Shown in pieces: positions 21,954-35,600 of a DNA stretch of 64,000 nucleotides. Location: positions 61,938,001-62,002,000 of the forward strand of contig CM114271.1 of assembly GCA_050084515.1 (NCBI GenBank), written 5' to 3'. The stretch is from Blasia pusilla. Lineage: Eukaryota; Marchantiophyta; Marchantiopsida; Blasiales. Both the position numbers and the translations under genes were made by a program. The notes beneath the pieces were generated by a model. That model was not told where the DNA came from. It saw only the letters and a list, made by a program, of their open reading frames with translations, and did no database searches. Numbering within the stretch: the first letter of the stretch is position 1; each line of letters opens with the position of its first letter.

Positions 21954-23849
21954 TCAATCAGTGTTGTTTCCAGGAACTGAGGAATTTGATGAGAATATTT
22001 GAAGGCACGAGGTATAAGTGCCATAGAATGCGAACATAACACCAGAGATGACGAGGATGGCATCTCCAACTTTGGAGACCAAGCCAGATGACTCCCCACA
22101 TAATTGCAAGTGAAGGCAGGCCGGAACAACAAAAGCAAGCATGGCGCACACAGTGCTGCCAACCAGAGAGATGAAAACTCCAAACCCAGGAACCATGACT
22201 GCCACAGCCGTTATGAAGAGAACAATCAGTGCACGAAGTCCATTACACCCCAGTCTCTCCAGGACAGGATGCCCTGCATGGTTCTGGAACCAGCTGCTGA
22301 GCAACAGCTTCCTCTCAAAGATCTCATGGACAGGGTACAGCATAACAGGAAACGTGAAAAAGAGTCCAATGCACAAGCCTGCCTTGACTGCAACCGTAGT
22401 CCAGTCGTTGGGTAGATTGAGGGTTATAATGTCCTGGGTTTGCTCGCCATACGCCAAGTACCCCACGAATCCAAACGCAACATACACAACGGTGATCAGA
22501 GCGAATGCAACAGCCAGCACTCTTCCGAACTCGTTTGGCTTCTTCATGGAAGTCTGCAGAGTTAGAGTCATTCCGAAGCCTTCATAGCAGTAGATAGCCA
22601 CTCCTACAGCGAAAGGCATGGCACCCCAACTTGTGAGCGCTTTGATTTGACTGAAACCTGTGAAGTCTGTGAAATCATCCCTCACCACCACCGCCATAGC
22701 GATCACGTTGCAAACGTCTGCAAAGATGCTGAATGGTGCAAGCCCAGCTAAGGACCGAACCCACGCCAAAAGAACCTCCAGAGGAAACAAAATCATGATG
22801 AAATAGCCATACTGGCCGGTGCCTCCAGTGAAAATTGAGGAAACATTTGAACCAATGAAGATCATGTAAGCCACGCAACACCCGCTCTGAGAGATTAGAA
22901 TCATGACGTCGACAGTTTGACGGCCCCAGTTTCCGAACGCTACATCCCCCAGATCCCCATATGTTGATACCAATTGGTGCCCTTGCTTCCTCAACACCTC
23001 CCTGCATTTCACCTGTCAAGTCCCACACACCCAACCTGCATGAGGACATGATCCCTCGCGTCATACGGTCAACGCAGGGCAGAAAAAGCGACAGAGTACG
23101 ATGGAAAACACACAATCCCAGTGAGGATCTCAGACTTGACGAGCCGCCGCGGATGTACACTGTTAATCAGGCGCAGAACTCTCGCACAAACTCCCAAAAC
23201 TTAGAACACCTTGTTCCCGGCCAAAATAGACAGAGAAAAAGATACATTGACCAGATTATCTCCACTACCAATGAAAGAACGTGAAGATACATTGAACTGA
23301 TAATATCCACACCACCAGAGAGACCCTACGCATTAAATAGTGCCTGTAGTAGCCTTGCGGACTATGGCCGCGCCATCGTTGGATGGTGCTAGGGAGAGAG
23401 CTAGAGAGCATTACAATAATTGCGTCTTCCCCATGACAATCCCCATGAAGATACCGTATGAAAGACCATTGGATTACACCCAACACCAATGAAAGAGAGA
23501 TTTCCCATAAAGATAGCTTGACCAGATTATATCCACCACAGAGAGAGAGAGAGAGAGAGAGACTGTACTCATTAAGTAGTGCCTGTCGTAGCCTTGCGAC
23601 AATAGACCCCGCGCCCTGGTTGGACGGTGCTTGAGACTGGGATGGGTGTGGAGAGAGGAAGAAGTGAAGAAGGTAGACACTCTCATGTACTTTGAGAGCT
23701 GACCAAACAACGTGTTGGTCAACCAAGAAACTCTTCACCACACCATCTACTTCACCTGATTGGGATCCCCAATAGACATTACTTACCAGGGCAGGAGCTT
23801 TGAGCAATGAATCAAGGCTACTGAATGTGTTACCAGCTTAGCAATATGG

Positions 23850-23898
<49 letters not shown>

Positions 23899-24032
23899 CT
23901 GTACTCATTAAGTAGTGCTTGTCGTAGCCTTGCGACCATAGACCCGAGAGAGAGAGAGAGTGTGTGTACTCATGAAGGGCTCATAAAGTAGTGCCTGTCG
24001 TCGTAGCCTTGCAACCATGGACCCACAGAGAC

Positions 24033-24067
<35 letters not shown>

Positions 24068-24297
24068 ACCAAATGCATCATACAGTAGTAAGAGAGGAAA
24101 GCCGAGCAAGTGACGCAGCCGCCAGCCACAGCCCATCCGCTTAATTTGAAAGTGTAGGGGAGGCCAAGTACACCGGCACCCACAATCGAAATGAGGATAT
24201 TTCCATAGGTCTTCCATGTGGAAGCCTTCCCAGAGCTTACAGGGCCTCCTAGCAATGGTGTGCTCTCATGAGCTCCCCTACCACCCCCACCGCCCAT
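21954..24297 (-). CDS. AVT3: Vacuolar amino acid transporter, AVT3-like (AAAP family)
   Basis: Two exons: 24297-24070 (76 codons) and 23012-21954 (352 codons plus stop), giving 428 aa, close to the roughly 430 aa of plant AVT3 proteins. The intron (23013-24069, 1,057 bp) has GT-AG ends, and the join reads MMHL-VKCREVL in frame. A short acidic/Gly N-terminus with STPLLGG precedes the first membrane segment NILISIVGAGVLGLPYTF, the diagnostic AAAP/Aa_trans start. About ten further hydrophobic segments follow, with conserved AYGEQTQDIITLNLP and LFFTFPVMLYPVHEIFE. Family members export neutral amino acids from the vacuole with proton coupling; the substrate here is inferred. Start chosen at the ATG before GGGGGRGAHES because exon 1 stays in frame and matches the usual N-terminal length. 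The intron is packed with GA repeats (see separate entry). No disruption seen, so likely functional. Confidence 0.92.
23330..24060. repeat. Four dispersed copies of a ~30-bp element with (GA)n tracts in the transporter intron
   Basis: A phrase close to AGTGCCTGTCGTAGCCTTGC occurs near 23340, 23577, 23907 and 23990, each followed by variants of GACCATAGACC. Copies are separated or flanked by (GA)n runs (about 23541-23562, 23857-23893, 23948-23960 and 24038-24063). A reverse-oriented relative lies near 44970-44995 in another gene region. Confidence 0.75.
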
Positions 24298-25605
24298 ATC
24301 CTCCTTCCTCTTTCGCAGAGCTGCTTGCCTCGCCTCCCTCTCCTCTCCTGTAACTTGGAGGGGAAAGTAGAACGAACTAGGCCCACAGTTTTTAATGCGA
24401 GTGAACTGGTGATCTTTCTTTTCAACAGATGATGTCAGGGATGCGGCGACCAGTCGGTGAATTGCGATTACGCTACAGAGTAACCATTAGTCATAGGAAA
24501 ATGTACTGTGTTCTGTGCGTTGTGCAGTGAGCAGGAGAATTCTGTCGGACAACCCCACTCTCAGCTTTGCTACGTTTGGACCTGTTGTCTCGTGCGGCCT
24601 CGTGTGCTCCCAGCTCGTGAGACTGCACAACCTCTTCTCCCTTGGATTCCCGAGATGAAGGCAGGCCTGTTGTGGATGCGGATGGCCCGAGTCCACACTC
24701 CGCAGCTGTTCCTCGTGGTGACAGAAGGCTCTGAGATGGGTATGGAAGGGGCTTAAGACATTCTACACGCTCGGCATTTCCGCTGTAGCGCTTCGACAGC
24801 GCCGCCCGCCATGCTCTCTCTGCTCTGCCAGCCCAAAGGAAGATAGGACTCACGGGACGATCGGAATCTCTTCGCATTCAACTATTCTCTCCCACTGAGA
24901 ACTCAAGACCTCCACTCCAATTGACCCAAGCACAGAACCCGAACGCACAAACCGCGAGCTCACTCACGGACTGCCAATCGTCTCTTCTCTCTCTCTCTCT
25001 CTCTCTCTCGATTCCCTGAGACCGCAAGATCTCGAGACTCCAATTGACGCAAGAACAGAACCAGGATGCAGAATCCGCGAGCTCACTCACGCACCGCCAG
25101 GCGTCTCTTCAAACACCGAGTCACTATCACCCACCGCTCCCAACCCGCAAATCCTCCCCTCCTCTCTCCGCTCGGAGCCCCTCGGAGCGCCCCCCTCCGA
25201 CTGCTCCGCTGCTCAGGACTCTCCCTCCCCCTCTGAGCCCACATGCTCGCACGCATGATAGGCCCTGGGTGGCATCCGCATCAGCAGCAGCAGAAGCGGC
25301 AGCGAAGCGGGAGCAGGTGGGGAACAATAGAAACAACGCAATTTGACGCATTCCTTCATTTGTCGCCTGAATCGAAGGGAAACGCGACGACGCACAAGCA
25401 ATCGACAACTGCCCCCTTTCCCTTTCCATTCCCTCCGTCGTCACGGACCCACTGCGACGCCTGGTCCTCCCAAACAGAACGGAAGATGCATGCTTCTCCG
25501 GATCCACCCGAGATCGCCGCTACCTTCCCCCCACTCACTAGAAACAAACCAGAAACGTCCATCGGATCATCACCCCCAAACCAAACTGAAAAAATGAAAG
25601 AGAGC
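24298..25605 (-). promoter_or_regulatory. Upstream region of the AVT3-like gene
   Basis: Read on the - strand this is the 5' flank. It has a CT/GA run at about 24989-25010 and GC-rich stretches near 25130-25300. Several long open frames on both strands have biased, low-complexity composition and no family resemblance, so none is called as a gene. Confidence 0.4.
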
Positions 25606-25922
25606 GATCGTCCCCCACAACCGACACGTAAAGCACACAAATCCATCGCACGAAAAAGGAGAATGTGAGAGAGAGAGAGATAGAGATCGTCCCACACGAA
25701 CGACACGTGGAGCCGAAAAATCCATCGCACGGATGCGAAGGACGGGAATGATAGAGCGACATCGTCCCACACAAACGACACGTGGAGCCGAACGAAAAAT
25801 GCATCGCACGGATGTGAAGAAGGGGAATGAGAGAGAGAGAGAGAGGGGGAGAGAAAAATGATCTCGCACGGCAAAAAGCGGATGACACAGAGAGATCATC
25901 ACACACAAAACGACACATAGCG
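25606..25922. repeat. Minisatellite of 75-80 bp units with G-box cores, upstream of the AVT3-like gene
   Basis: Units begin at about 25606, 25685, 25760 and (divergent) 25894. Each has a GATCGTCCCACAC-type start, then CGACACGT and, in the middle two units, ATCCATCGCACGGATG or a close variant (AATGCATCGCACGGATG in the third). CGACACGTGGAGCC in units 2 and 3 contains CACGTGG, the G-box/ABRE core. The array lies about 1.3-1.6 kb upstream of the AVT3-like start codon. Confidence 0.75.
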
Positions 25923-28900
25923 AATCGGAGAAAGCGGGCAATGTTTGTGTCGACCACGTCTCCGGTGACACTCTCGCTCGCTCACTCACTCACTTTCTTA
26001 CTGATCCTGTGCTCGGAATGTCTGCATCTCTAGGTATGCCTTCAGATTCCATGCACCTGAGCGCTTTGCCACGCGTCCACTCACACACGGACACACATAC
26101 ACTTTTCTCTATGAATTGAAATGAAGTTGTCACACACACCTTTGGCAGGGAAGACATTCGGTCAACCTAAGCGTGAACTCCCACTCGAGACGATGAGAGG
26201 GAAAAATCACAAGAGCTTTGTCACTTTGTTTCTATCAAATGAATAATTTCGTGCTGCACTTTTCTTTTGGAGGAATTCAACTAATGCAACAAAGTGTTTC
26301 TCTTTCTCTTTCTAATGTAAGGAAGGTTAGATTCCTACCTTGGAGTCACAAAACTTTAGGATGCTCACATTAGCATTCCTTGGTAAAAACGATGAATTAT
26401 TTTTAGAAGTTGTTTGAAGGACACATGCCAATCCTCTTTTAATAATATTTATAGATATATGGATAGATTTGCTCCTCTTTGGGAGACTATTCATGGCAGG
26501 TTTGGAGTTGGGAGTACGAGGGGTCATTGTTTGAAGTTAGTCACCTCGTGAGTCATAAACTCCAACCCTCACCAACCTCGGGTATAAAATATGTATTGAT
26601 GTCCATATTTTAAAAAAAGTTCTTGTCACCCATGTTTTCAACGTAGGTTTATCATGGCCCATTGTAATGTGTCAATCAAATAAGGTTTTACAAATCAAGA
26701 AGGTGTCTCCAATCATTAATGCACACAACTTTTCCTCGTCTTAAAAAATAGAAGTATATTTTTTTAAAATTTTTTAAAAGAGTAAGAAAAACTCACTTTT
26801 AAATAATAACCCTCTCCATTAAATAATTTCTTTCCTTTGTAAAATATTCAACAATAACTGTTTTTATTTTTCTACTCTTCCCATCCAAATAACATTCATT
26901 AACTAAATTCTTAGGTTAATTTTAAATAAACAAATTATTTTTATTTTCCTTTCAGTTTCCTTTCCCAAAATATCACACATGAATTAATATAATTACTATT
27001 AAAAATAATCATATTATCCATCTCAGATTTTAAAATATAAATTTTATTTTCTAAAATCTTAGGAAAGTTATAACATTTCACTCTTCTAATAATTACGATC
27101 TTCCATTCAAATTTAAATGATATCCCAATCCCCTAAGTAATTTTATCCTCCCACAGAATTCAAACAAAATCTACTCCTTCTCCATTAAAATTTATTTTTC
27201 CTTCCCATCAAATATAAATTAAGGCACAAATTCTAAAATTTTGGTTATTTATCATAAATATTCCACTTTATCAAAATTTTATAATCACCCATTATCATAT
27301 TAAATAAATTATTAATTGATTCTTTATTTCTTTTTTCTATTCCACTCAAATCCCAATCTATTTCTACTCATCTAATATGATTCAACAACAAAATTCAAAC
27401 TTGTTGCCTATTTTGTTTTATTGTCTCACTATCTTGTCATAATATGCATAAGGTATTTCCAATTATTAGATAGATTATTATATTAAATAAATTATTAATT
27501 AATTAATACAATTTTCTTTCATTCCATTCAAATCCCTATCTAGTTCTACCCATCTAATATGGCTCAAGCAACAAAATTCAAACATGTATCTTGTCGTCTT
27601 ATGCAAATGAGGTTGCCAATTATTGGATCGATATGGGGTGTTATAATTTTATTGCGATTGTCATTTGTGGCAAAAAAATTCCGTCAAGCAAGTAGGGGAC
27701 AAATCAAGAAGGTGTCTTCTAATGATAATATAGATTCCTTTAGAAACCTCACAAATTTTGGGCAATGGAAAACATTCATGATAAATTTTTGGAAAATGAA
27801 AAATACATGAAGATAATTATGGTAATGGAGAAAATTCAGAGGGTGGAAAATAGAAACAAAAAATTTGAGCATGAGATACTGGACATGAACTTTTGGCCAG
27901 CAAAGGCTCAAAATCCCATGACAAAAGCTCAATGATGCCCAGAAATTTCCATAAAAATTTCTCGTACCAAAAGTTGAGAAAGTTTATTGTGAATTTTCTC
28001 AAATCTAAGTTCAACTATGACAACCTCAATTTAGAAAAAAATTTGGAGATATTATAACTTAAACTTGATGGAAGGTTTTTTCTTAAAAAATCCAGAGGAG
28101 AATTTTGGTCAGACATTAAATCGGATGGGTTTTTCAAAAGACATAATAGTCGTTAATCGTGGTGGAATAGTTTTGGAGAGAAGTTACTCTTAAGAGAATG
28201 AAACAAAAATTTCGATGGTAATCATGACTTTTTTAATGACAATTTTGCAAGTTTGAAGTTTGACAAAAGTTAGAATTTTGGAGTTTAGCATAGGAGTCTC
28301 TCACAATAAGAGGGAATTCACTTTTCGTGAAAGGTAATCGCATAGCAAAAGCAGAAAATTGTAATATGAGAAACATTCAATTGAATGTTTAAAGAAAATT
28401 AAAAACCATATTGAAGAGCAGGTTGTTATCATTTGAGGAAAAGGCGTTGTCATGCCATAGAAGTTTCTTCTAAGTTGAAATAAAGCCCTAAAGGCAGTGA
28501 AATGCCATGTACTACCCTCCACTAGTGAACATGCCTTAAGTGATGCACTATCATACTAGAGAATAAACGTCCTCCCCGTTTCCTTATCCGATTACTGGTA
28601 TCCCTCAAAAAGTAACTCTAAATACTAAGATAGTCCACTCTCCTACTCACGTCCCTCAAGAAGAGATTGTTTGCATGTATCTCTCGTTTGTCTGGTGAAC
28701 TCCACTTCTTTTTGAGTTTTAAATTTTTAGCTCTTCTGAAGTAATCAGAATGTAAATGGACTTCAGTGTACAATCTAATTCCTTTAGGTTTAAGAAGGGC
28801 AAGGAAAGGAACAAAAGCCTGCCTTTTCCTTCCTAAATGGACCAGGGTGATGGCTGTCGTAATGGGATTATTGAAAGGGAAAATGTATGCATCTGCCACC

Positions 28901-29562
28901 AACAAATCTGACGCTTTGGCAAGACATTTCAGCAGATCGGCCATAAGACTTTGCTAACAACATGAGATCAATAACATACTTTATGCTATCACAGGAAATC
29001 TTAATAAAAAACAGAGCTGATGAGCAGAGGTGATGGGGGCGATTTACTGCACCGAGATGTGAATGATATTGTGTGCCAGAGCTGTTATAAATGCTTTACT
29101 TGAGATGAACTCCTAATTTACATTGGGGCCCATTGGGTTTGGACCTGAACTTCATTAGGATGAAATGTACAGAACCACAGTGTAAGAACTCTGACCATTG
29201 GAGACATTTCCCAGGTTCATTCTGCAGCCCATATCAAGATAACTTCCCCAGGCACTCGGAGGATCTGAGAGAGAAAATTCACTAGATCACGACGACTGCC
29301 TGTTACAACAAAACAATCTACTTCAATATAATTAGCATACTTGGGGCAGATCAATGGAGATACTACATTTGGCAGGTACATCTGGACTCCACATCAATCA
29401 CCAAAAGTCACCCCCTTTTATGATTCTTCCTATCTTGCAAGCATGCTCTCAGCAACACCGTCACAGCTCCTTTCAGTTTGCCGCCTTTCAGCTTGTCCAC
29501 TGCTCTCTACTCGAACGGAATTCCAGGGTGTAACTTTCATTTAATACACCAAACAGCATCAA
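25923..29562. other. AT-rich intergenic region; imperfect 183-bp duplication and one uncertain small frame
   Basis: Very AT-rich, especially 26740-27560. An imperfect direct duplication sits at about 27301-27405 and 27484-27590 (offset 182-183 bp; both contain TAAATAAATTATTAATT and ACAAAATTCAAAC). A 108-codon frame on the - strand (28618-28944, ATG start, beginning MADLLKCLAKAS) has ordinary composition but no recognised family. It could be chance or an old gene fragment. The part from about 29200 to 29562 should be the 3' UTR of the aminopeptidase gene. Confidence 0.4.
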
Positions 29563-32500
29563 TCAGGAGAGCCACGGGAACACCTTTGGTGAGGTAGGTA
29601 GTCGGGCTGTTAGTACTTCACACCCTGTGTCTGTGACCTTCACAAACCAGCAGAGAACCAAATCTTAGAAGCAGGAGGAAGGGGACAGCACACTGAACTA
29701 ACCATGGTCTTTGTTTAGCTTTGTGCAACATTTTGATTCAGAAGTGAATCTGACTTGCTTGCACCATAAACTAATGCACCATGCAGCCTTGGAGGTTGCT
29801 TTGCCCGGGCAAAGCAGTGAGGTCAGATCTTCACATACCAGAAGTGTGTGCTCAAATTGTGCACTCCTCTTCCCATCAGCCGTAGCAGCAGTCCAACCAT
29901 CAGGCCACATGCGATCCCGCCAAACACCTGTTGCAAAGGGGATCCCCGAGAGAGTTCTCAGATGTCTGTAGAGGAGTTCTCAAACATCTACCCAACGTCT
30001 TGCTCTTCAATTCCTTGACTCACCAGTATTGAGTGTCAATCCTATGAGTTGAGTGATGGTAGCAGCAGAGTTAAGACAGGAGCTTCCTTCTAATGGTGGT
30101 TAGTGAGTGATAAAAACCCAGTTAGGAACAATCTCAAGCTCAAAGGAAAATGTTTTAATAAATTCTTCAAACAGAACAGAACAAAAAAACAAAACTTCTC
30201 CACATGACAAGCAATGAAAAGAAAAACAAAGATGCAGGATCGGATCTTATTAAGCTGTAAGAGTAAGGTTCAGAAACCTGATCAAATGAAAGGTTTCAGA
30301 AAACTAATAAGACCAAGACGCACCAGGACAGCCAAACAATCCATCAGGCTGATGAGATACCAAGTTAATGACAATGAGACAGGAAAACAAGTACTCTACC
30401 TGCATTGATCATGGGCTCAATGGTAAAAGTCTGTCCAGCTTTCATCACCCCAACAGCTTTGTTTCCTGAAAAGTGGTTAAGAAATTCTAGCAGATTCCAG
30501 CATAGCAGCAAGAGATGTATGCCAGTAGTAAGGCCAAATTTTACCCAGTGTCAAGAAATTACTTAATGGATCAGATATCCTGTTCCTAGCCAATAAATCA
30601 TTATCATAGACATCTGCTTTGTTCTATATTGATTTGCCAAAAGTACATCACATGAAAAGTTCAGAAAATCAATGGGACATTCCACAGCATGGTGTGGATA
30701 CGTGCGTAATGAGGAATGCTTGGAGCACAATGGAAAAGCTCGCCTATGCCATGACCACAGTACGATTTCACCTGCTCCAGCTCATCCGTAGTTAGTGGCA
30801 AAAAAACCCAAGTATAACTGATGCTGATATGGGGTGTAAGCAAATCTTTCAAACTCAGCAAACTTCTTTTCATCTCAAGTAAAATCGAACTCACACTATT
30901 CCCAGGTAGAACTCTTTCCTCATTTGCTAAAAGTATAGTAGAGTGATCACTAAATGAGGTACACTTTCAAAAGTAGGTTTACATGCCCAAATAATTTTAA
31001 AAATACACTTTATATCTAAGTCACGAAGAAAATGGTGAGTACAAACAGCAGAAACACTCTTGCCACTTTTCTGTACAAATGTAGTACTCACCACTGAGAG
31101 TCCTGCAAGAGATGCATGTCGGTTGATTACTTCTCCAACCTCTCTGTACCGCACTCCAGGTTTCACTGCACTTTCAAACATTTGATCAGAAGAAAACTTC
31201 ATACAGCAATTCTAAGCCAGTGAACAGGATCTCTTTCAAGATGCGAGTTACTTGCAGAGTTAAATTGAAATTCTGCTGCTGATTAGATATCCCCCTATTG
31301 TGATCATAGCAGCACATGAATGCATAACCGACTCAAAACGTTTCATGTCAGTCCTGCTTCAAGAGAATGTATAGATATATTGTCACAACCAACCACCATC
31401 AACAACTAAAGGGACTCCAGGTGGATTTTTACCAATTGCAATGGCCTTCTCCAAGCACTCGTAGGTTACTCGCACCAGCTCTTGGGAAGCATCATCCACC
31501 TTGCCCACAAAGAAAGTCTCATTCAGGTCCCCTACGAGTGTTACAGGCAGGCACCGACCAACCAATGTCCCACATCAATCTCTAAACTACTGATACTCAA
31601 GGAGAATTCCAAATTTTTACTGCATATATTGAACTTCCAACAACTTCCAACTCTTCTAGCCAAAGTCAGCCACATGAGATCTCGTAAGTAGTGGAGTTTC
31701 CTTCCAATTTGTACGAGAAAGGATAAGATGATTACCATGACAGCCATTTAGATAGACAGAGACGTCTACATTCACGATATCACCATCCTCCAACCTCCTG
31801 TCAAATACAGTAGGAATGAGCTCATTCATCCACTATCATACACAAAGCTCTAGAGCAGCCAACAGACAGGAGTGGTGGGCGAGGAATATGAAGCCTGAGG
31901 ACATGTAAGATGAAAGTTAACTGCACAGTGTTTTAATGTAATCAATTTGAGTATCAGTGCATTTAAAGTTCAGATTTAGAGACATTAGCCAGCCACTAAA
32001 AGAAACCAGGATCCCACATTCTAGATCCCTTCATGGTCTAATCCCCCCACTTTTGTCTACTTCATTTTCTCTTCATCCCATCACCCTCTATAGTATTGTG
32101 GGAAAGAGTGAAGAAACTTTTGCTTTGTCTCTACAGAGCTTTCTCCTGCAGAAACTTAGTACTACTGTACCCATGCTCTGGCAAGTACCTGGCATCAGGT
32201 ATCCCATGGCATATGACCTCGTTCACAGACCTGTACAACCCACCAAACTAATTTTTAGGTCAAATAAGATCGTGAAAAAAGTTCACACTCAACAAGTACT
32301 TGTCGAAATCCGTCTAAAATATTGCATTTTATCAAAACAGCACTCACACATTGCAATAAATGCTGGATTCTGTTTTGAAATTATTTTAGTCACTCACGTG
32401 CAGCAAGATTTTGGAAAAAAATGATAGTTAAGAGGAGATGGATAACCACCTGCAAGACCAAGTCGACAGTTTCAGAAAAGTTTGTTAGATGATCAGATAC

Positions 32501-35500
32501 ACCATCTCAATAGCAAATTCAATAGAGAGACAAAGCCTGCAACCGTGTACATTCACATCAAGGACACAATTGCCATGTACAAAGGAAGAAGCATGAGGTA
32601 CCTGCAGCAATTGTTGTGTCATGTACTATTTCATCTACTTCATCCGTAGTCACCCCTGGTCGTATGGCTCTTGCAGCTGCATCCAGAATCTCTCTTCCAA
32701 CCTACATACAAGATGTTGGGCATCAAAGACATCATGATATACTATAAGACTTGCACAACCTGTTAATAGAGACGTGAAGAATCACAGTTCTGTTCATTGC
32801 ATTCTTTATTACTACTTCATTACAGTATCATCCCAAGCCTATCATCAGTGATTCGGCGTATTTTTGTTCACTTGCAAATGTATTCATGAAACCACTCATA
32901 ATACTGCCAAGAATCTCTAAACACATTGTATTCTTTCTTACTCCATTTAGTATTCTGGTCACTCACTGGAATATGGCTCGGCAGTAATAAATCTTAACAA
33001 CAATCAAAGGGATTGGTTCAAAGCAGTTTAGCTGGAGGCTTTTGCACTAGCAGCAAGGGTTTGGGTTATCTCTAAGGCAAATTAAGGAGGTAAGGGACAT
33101 AGCTAGGTTGAAGTACCAGAGGCAGCTCTAAGAAATTACTTCTTATGGCCATCCAATAGTTTTGATGGAAACCATCTGGTCTTAAAGGACACAGATGAAG
33201 CAAGTGAGAACATGGATGAAAAGGTCCCATGCAAGAGGTCTCACAGCAACACAGCAATGAGGAAGAGGCGCAAAAACGAGTCTGTTCTCTGCTCCAGATA
33301 TACCCCGAACCAGGAGACTTGAAGAACTACCTTCAGAGCATTCCTTTCTTAGAAACCCTGATAAAGTTAACGCTCAGAACTTGGGCTACTACCCTGAAGC
33401 CCAAAAGCAGTAAGGAGAGCATGCAATCAAAACCATCCATGGGGTAAAGTCAATATGAGACTTAAGTACACTACCAGGTCACTTCCAAAATATTTTGAGT
33501 CCAAAGAAAAACATGGGTACTCAGTTGGCACCAACTGAAGTGTTTGGTCTGTAGCTACATTCAAAGCACTAAGGTCACCTGAGTTGACCACTCAAGTATT
33601 ATTGTGAAGAGCTTCCTAGCTGAAAACTGGAGCCTCAGCAATAACACGTCAATTGGTAAGCACTCAAACTATAAGAGAGGTCCTTCCTGCTCACAAAGTA
33701 CTTTCTTCACCTTTTTGTCTTCCTGCACGACACCCAGTGACTGCCAATGTCTAACAAGGGTGTGGGGTCTGCATTTTTCCAGGGCTAATACCAACATTAC
33801 TTCATAACCACAGCCTATCTGTCCCAAGGGTTACACAATTTCAAATTACTGAAGTGGGTGTCCAAGTTCCATAGCCCATTCGAAGCATGGAGCTGTTGTA
33901 GTGACCCTGAATATTCTTTGGAATCAAACTCAAGTGAGGTTACTGGTGGATCAATCAAAGGTAATCCCTTGGCATACAAATACTTGACAGCACAGACACG
34001 CTCCATAAACTAGGCAAACCGACAAGAATTGCGATTACCACTTCTGCTTGGACCACAAAGCAAAGCAACTAAGAGAGGTACCCTGCAAGTCGTCCGTAAT
34101 TTCTCAATCTGCTCGGGAGTCTTAATCTGTCCGCAAGATGGAATAATAGAACTTGTCAGTTATATGAGACCATCAGAATCGAGTGTGCAACAACAGACGA
34201 AGCATCACAGCACGGAAAACGGTGTGGCAGTTATATGAAGGAGGTTCATACCTCCACACTATTTTGCCACTCACTGTACTGCTCTGCTGTTGCCCGTCCC
34301 TGGAGTTCACAAAAGAAGGGAAATGAACACCGAAACTAGACGAAAATAATCATCCATGGACTATCACCCTTGTGTAAAACAAACCAATTAGCAATGAGTA
34401 CTACTGGAACATAGAAGCATAAGCACTTACACTAGTCGCCCATTCAGGCCGAGGAATCCCATCTGGAACAAAACGTCTTGGAGAAATTGGATATGGTCGT
34501 ATGGGCCTACAGGTCCAAAAGTAATAGTGAGTAGCTACGAGGATAAACCAATGAGTGTGAGAGCAAGTACATGCAATTTTTAATATACACAAGGGTTAAA
34601 ATTGTCAATATTTCATACCCAGTCCAGTCAAAGGTAGGAGGCCTTCCAGATCTGGCTTCCCCCTTGTGGTAACAGTACAACCATCCACGAGATAGTGCCT
34701 CTGCTATCTGATCCTGGGGATTGTTAGCACGAAGGGCACCAAGTTTGACCTCAGCATGCACTGGTTTGTGTGCACTCCACGCTGCCTTGAAGCAATCCTG
34801 AGAGCTGCACCAACCCACAGGCATAAACCTTTGAGAAAGATGTAACTGTCAAGTGCGACTCCATCCTTTCCAGCGATTCTTTGTTCAATGGAGCTGAACA
34901 GCAATCAAGTGGGAAAAGTTATAGCTAATGTTCGCATTTCCTAGAGCCCTACCAGAAAGCCCCATTGGCGCGTGGAAGTTTAAGCTCCAGACATTTAGGG
35001 CACCTGCAAAAGGTTTCGGTCCCACAGATGTTGAGAATTCTACAATGACATCCTCATTACGTCGAGCACAGATCAGAACCAAAAACCGAATGGCTCAGCT
35101 AATCAGTACACATAAACCTCTGCAACTTACTAAGATACCAGAAGTCCTGAAATCAGAAGGAACCAGGGTTTTGCCAAGGTAACCAAGGGAATCAAACACT
35201 TTCAACAAAACCCTCGGTCAGGTCTTGCTCATGAATATCAAGGGCAGAGACCCAAACAAATAAAATCTTCAAAGAATAACTCTCGTTCATGCCTTATTGG
35301 CTTCCGAGACAGAGTTAAATACGTTGGTCAGGGTGATAACGAGGAAGAGAGGATAGGATCAACTTCTGCTGCACCATTTGCTAAAACCAATGACTATGGC
35401 ACTCCCTACAGAGGAGATTCATTAAGTCTAGCAACTCAGGGAGAATAACGAGAACAAAAGGCATGGACGCACTGAAGCCGCGCCTGCTTGCTGCAGCGCA

Positions 35501-35600
35501 CGCAAGCTAGCACTGTGTCGCCGCTTGTAAAACCAGATTCCTCCTTGGAGCCCATATCGTCAGTGCTTCCATTATTCAATTCCTGCTCCGAACATCCCAT
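29563..35600 (-). CDS. MAP1A: Methionine aminopeptidase 1 (MAP1A-type), 16 exons
   Basis: Coding exons on the - strand: 35600-35473, 35003-34953, 34804-34619, 34506-34431, 34299-34252, 34126-34082, 32701-32602, 32449-32398, 32230-32189, 31797-31736, 31531-31433, 31165-31092, 30771-30702, 30465-30400, 29927-29839 and 29637-29563. All introns are GT-AG and phases match; total 1,263 bp, 420 aa. The N-terminal C6H2 zinc finger ([18 protein letters not shown], then [16 protein letters not shown]) marks the cytosolic type 1 enzyme. The catalytic pita-bread fold carries the metal ligands in [28 protein letters not shown] and AQFEHTLLV, plus VICHGIPD. It removes initiator Met from nascent proteins. 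Start: the ATG at 35600 gives a normal N-terminal length; no upstream in-frame ATG was seen. The longest intron (32702-34081) holds no recognised gene. Intact and likely functional. Confidence 0.96.

Noticed and set aside
23530-24065. CRISPR-like array in the repeated elements of the AVT3 intron
   Set aside because: Repeats are imperfect, irregularly spaced and embedded in GA microsatellites within a plant intron; no cas genes, and the genome is eukaryotic.
25356-25989. Several overlapping 125-172 codon frames on both strands near 25.4-26.0 kb
   Set aside because: They fall on the minisatellite and GA/CT tracts; multiple frames open at once is the effect of short-period repeats.
28618-28944. 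108-codon - strand frame as a gene
   Set aside because: It has an ATG and ordinary composition but no recognised family, no splice-linked neighbours and lies just downstream of another gene; kept only as a note in the intergenic entry.
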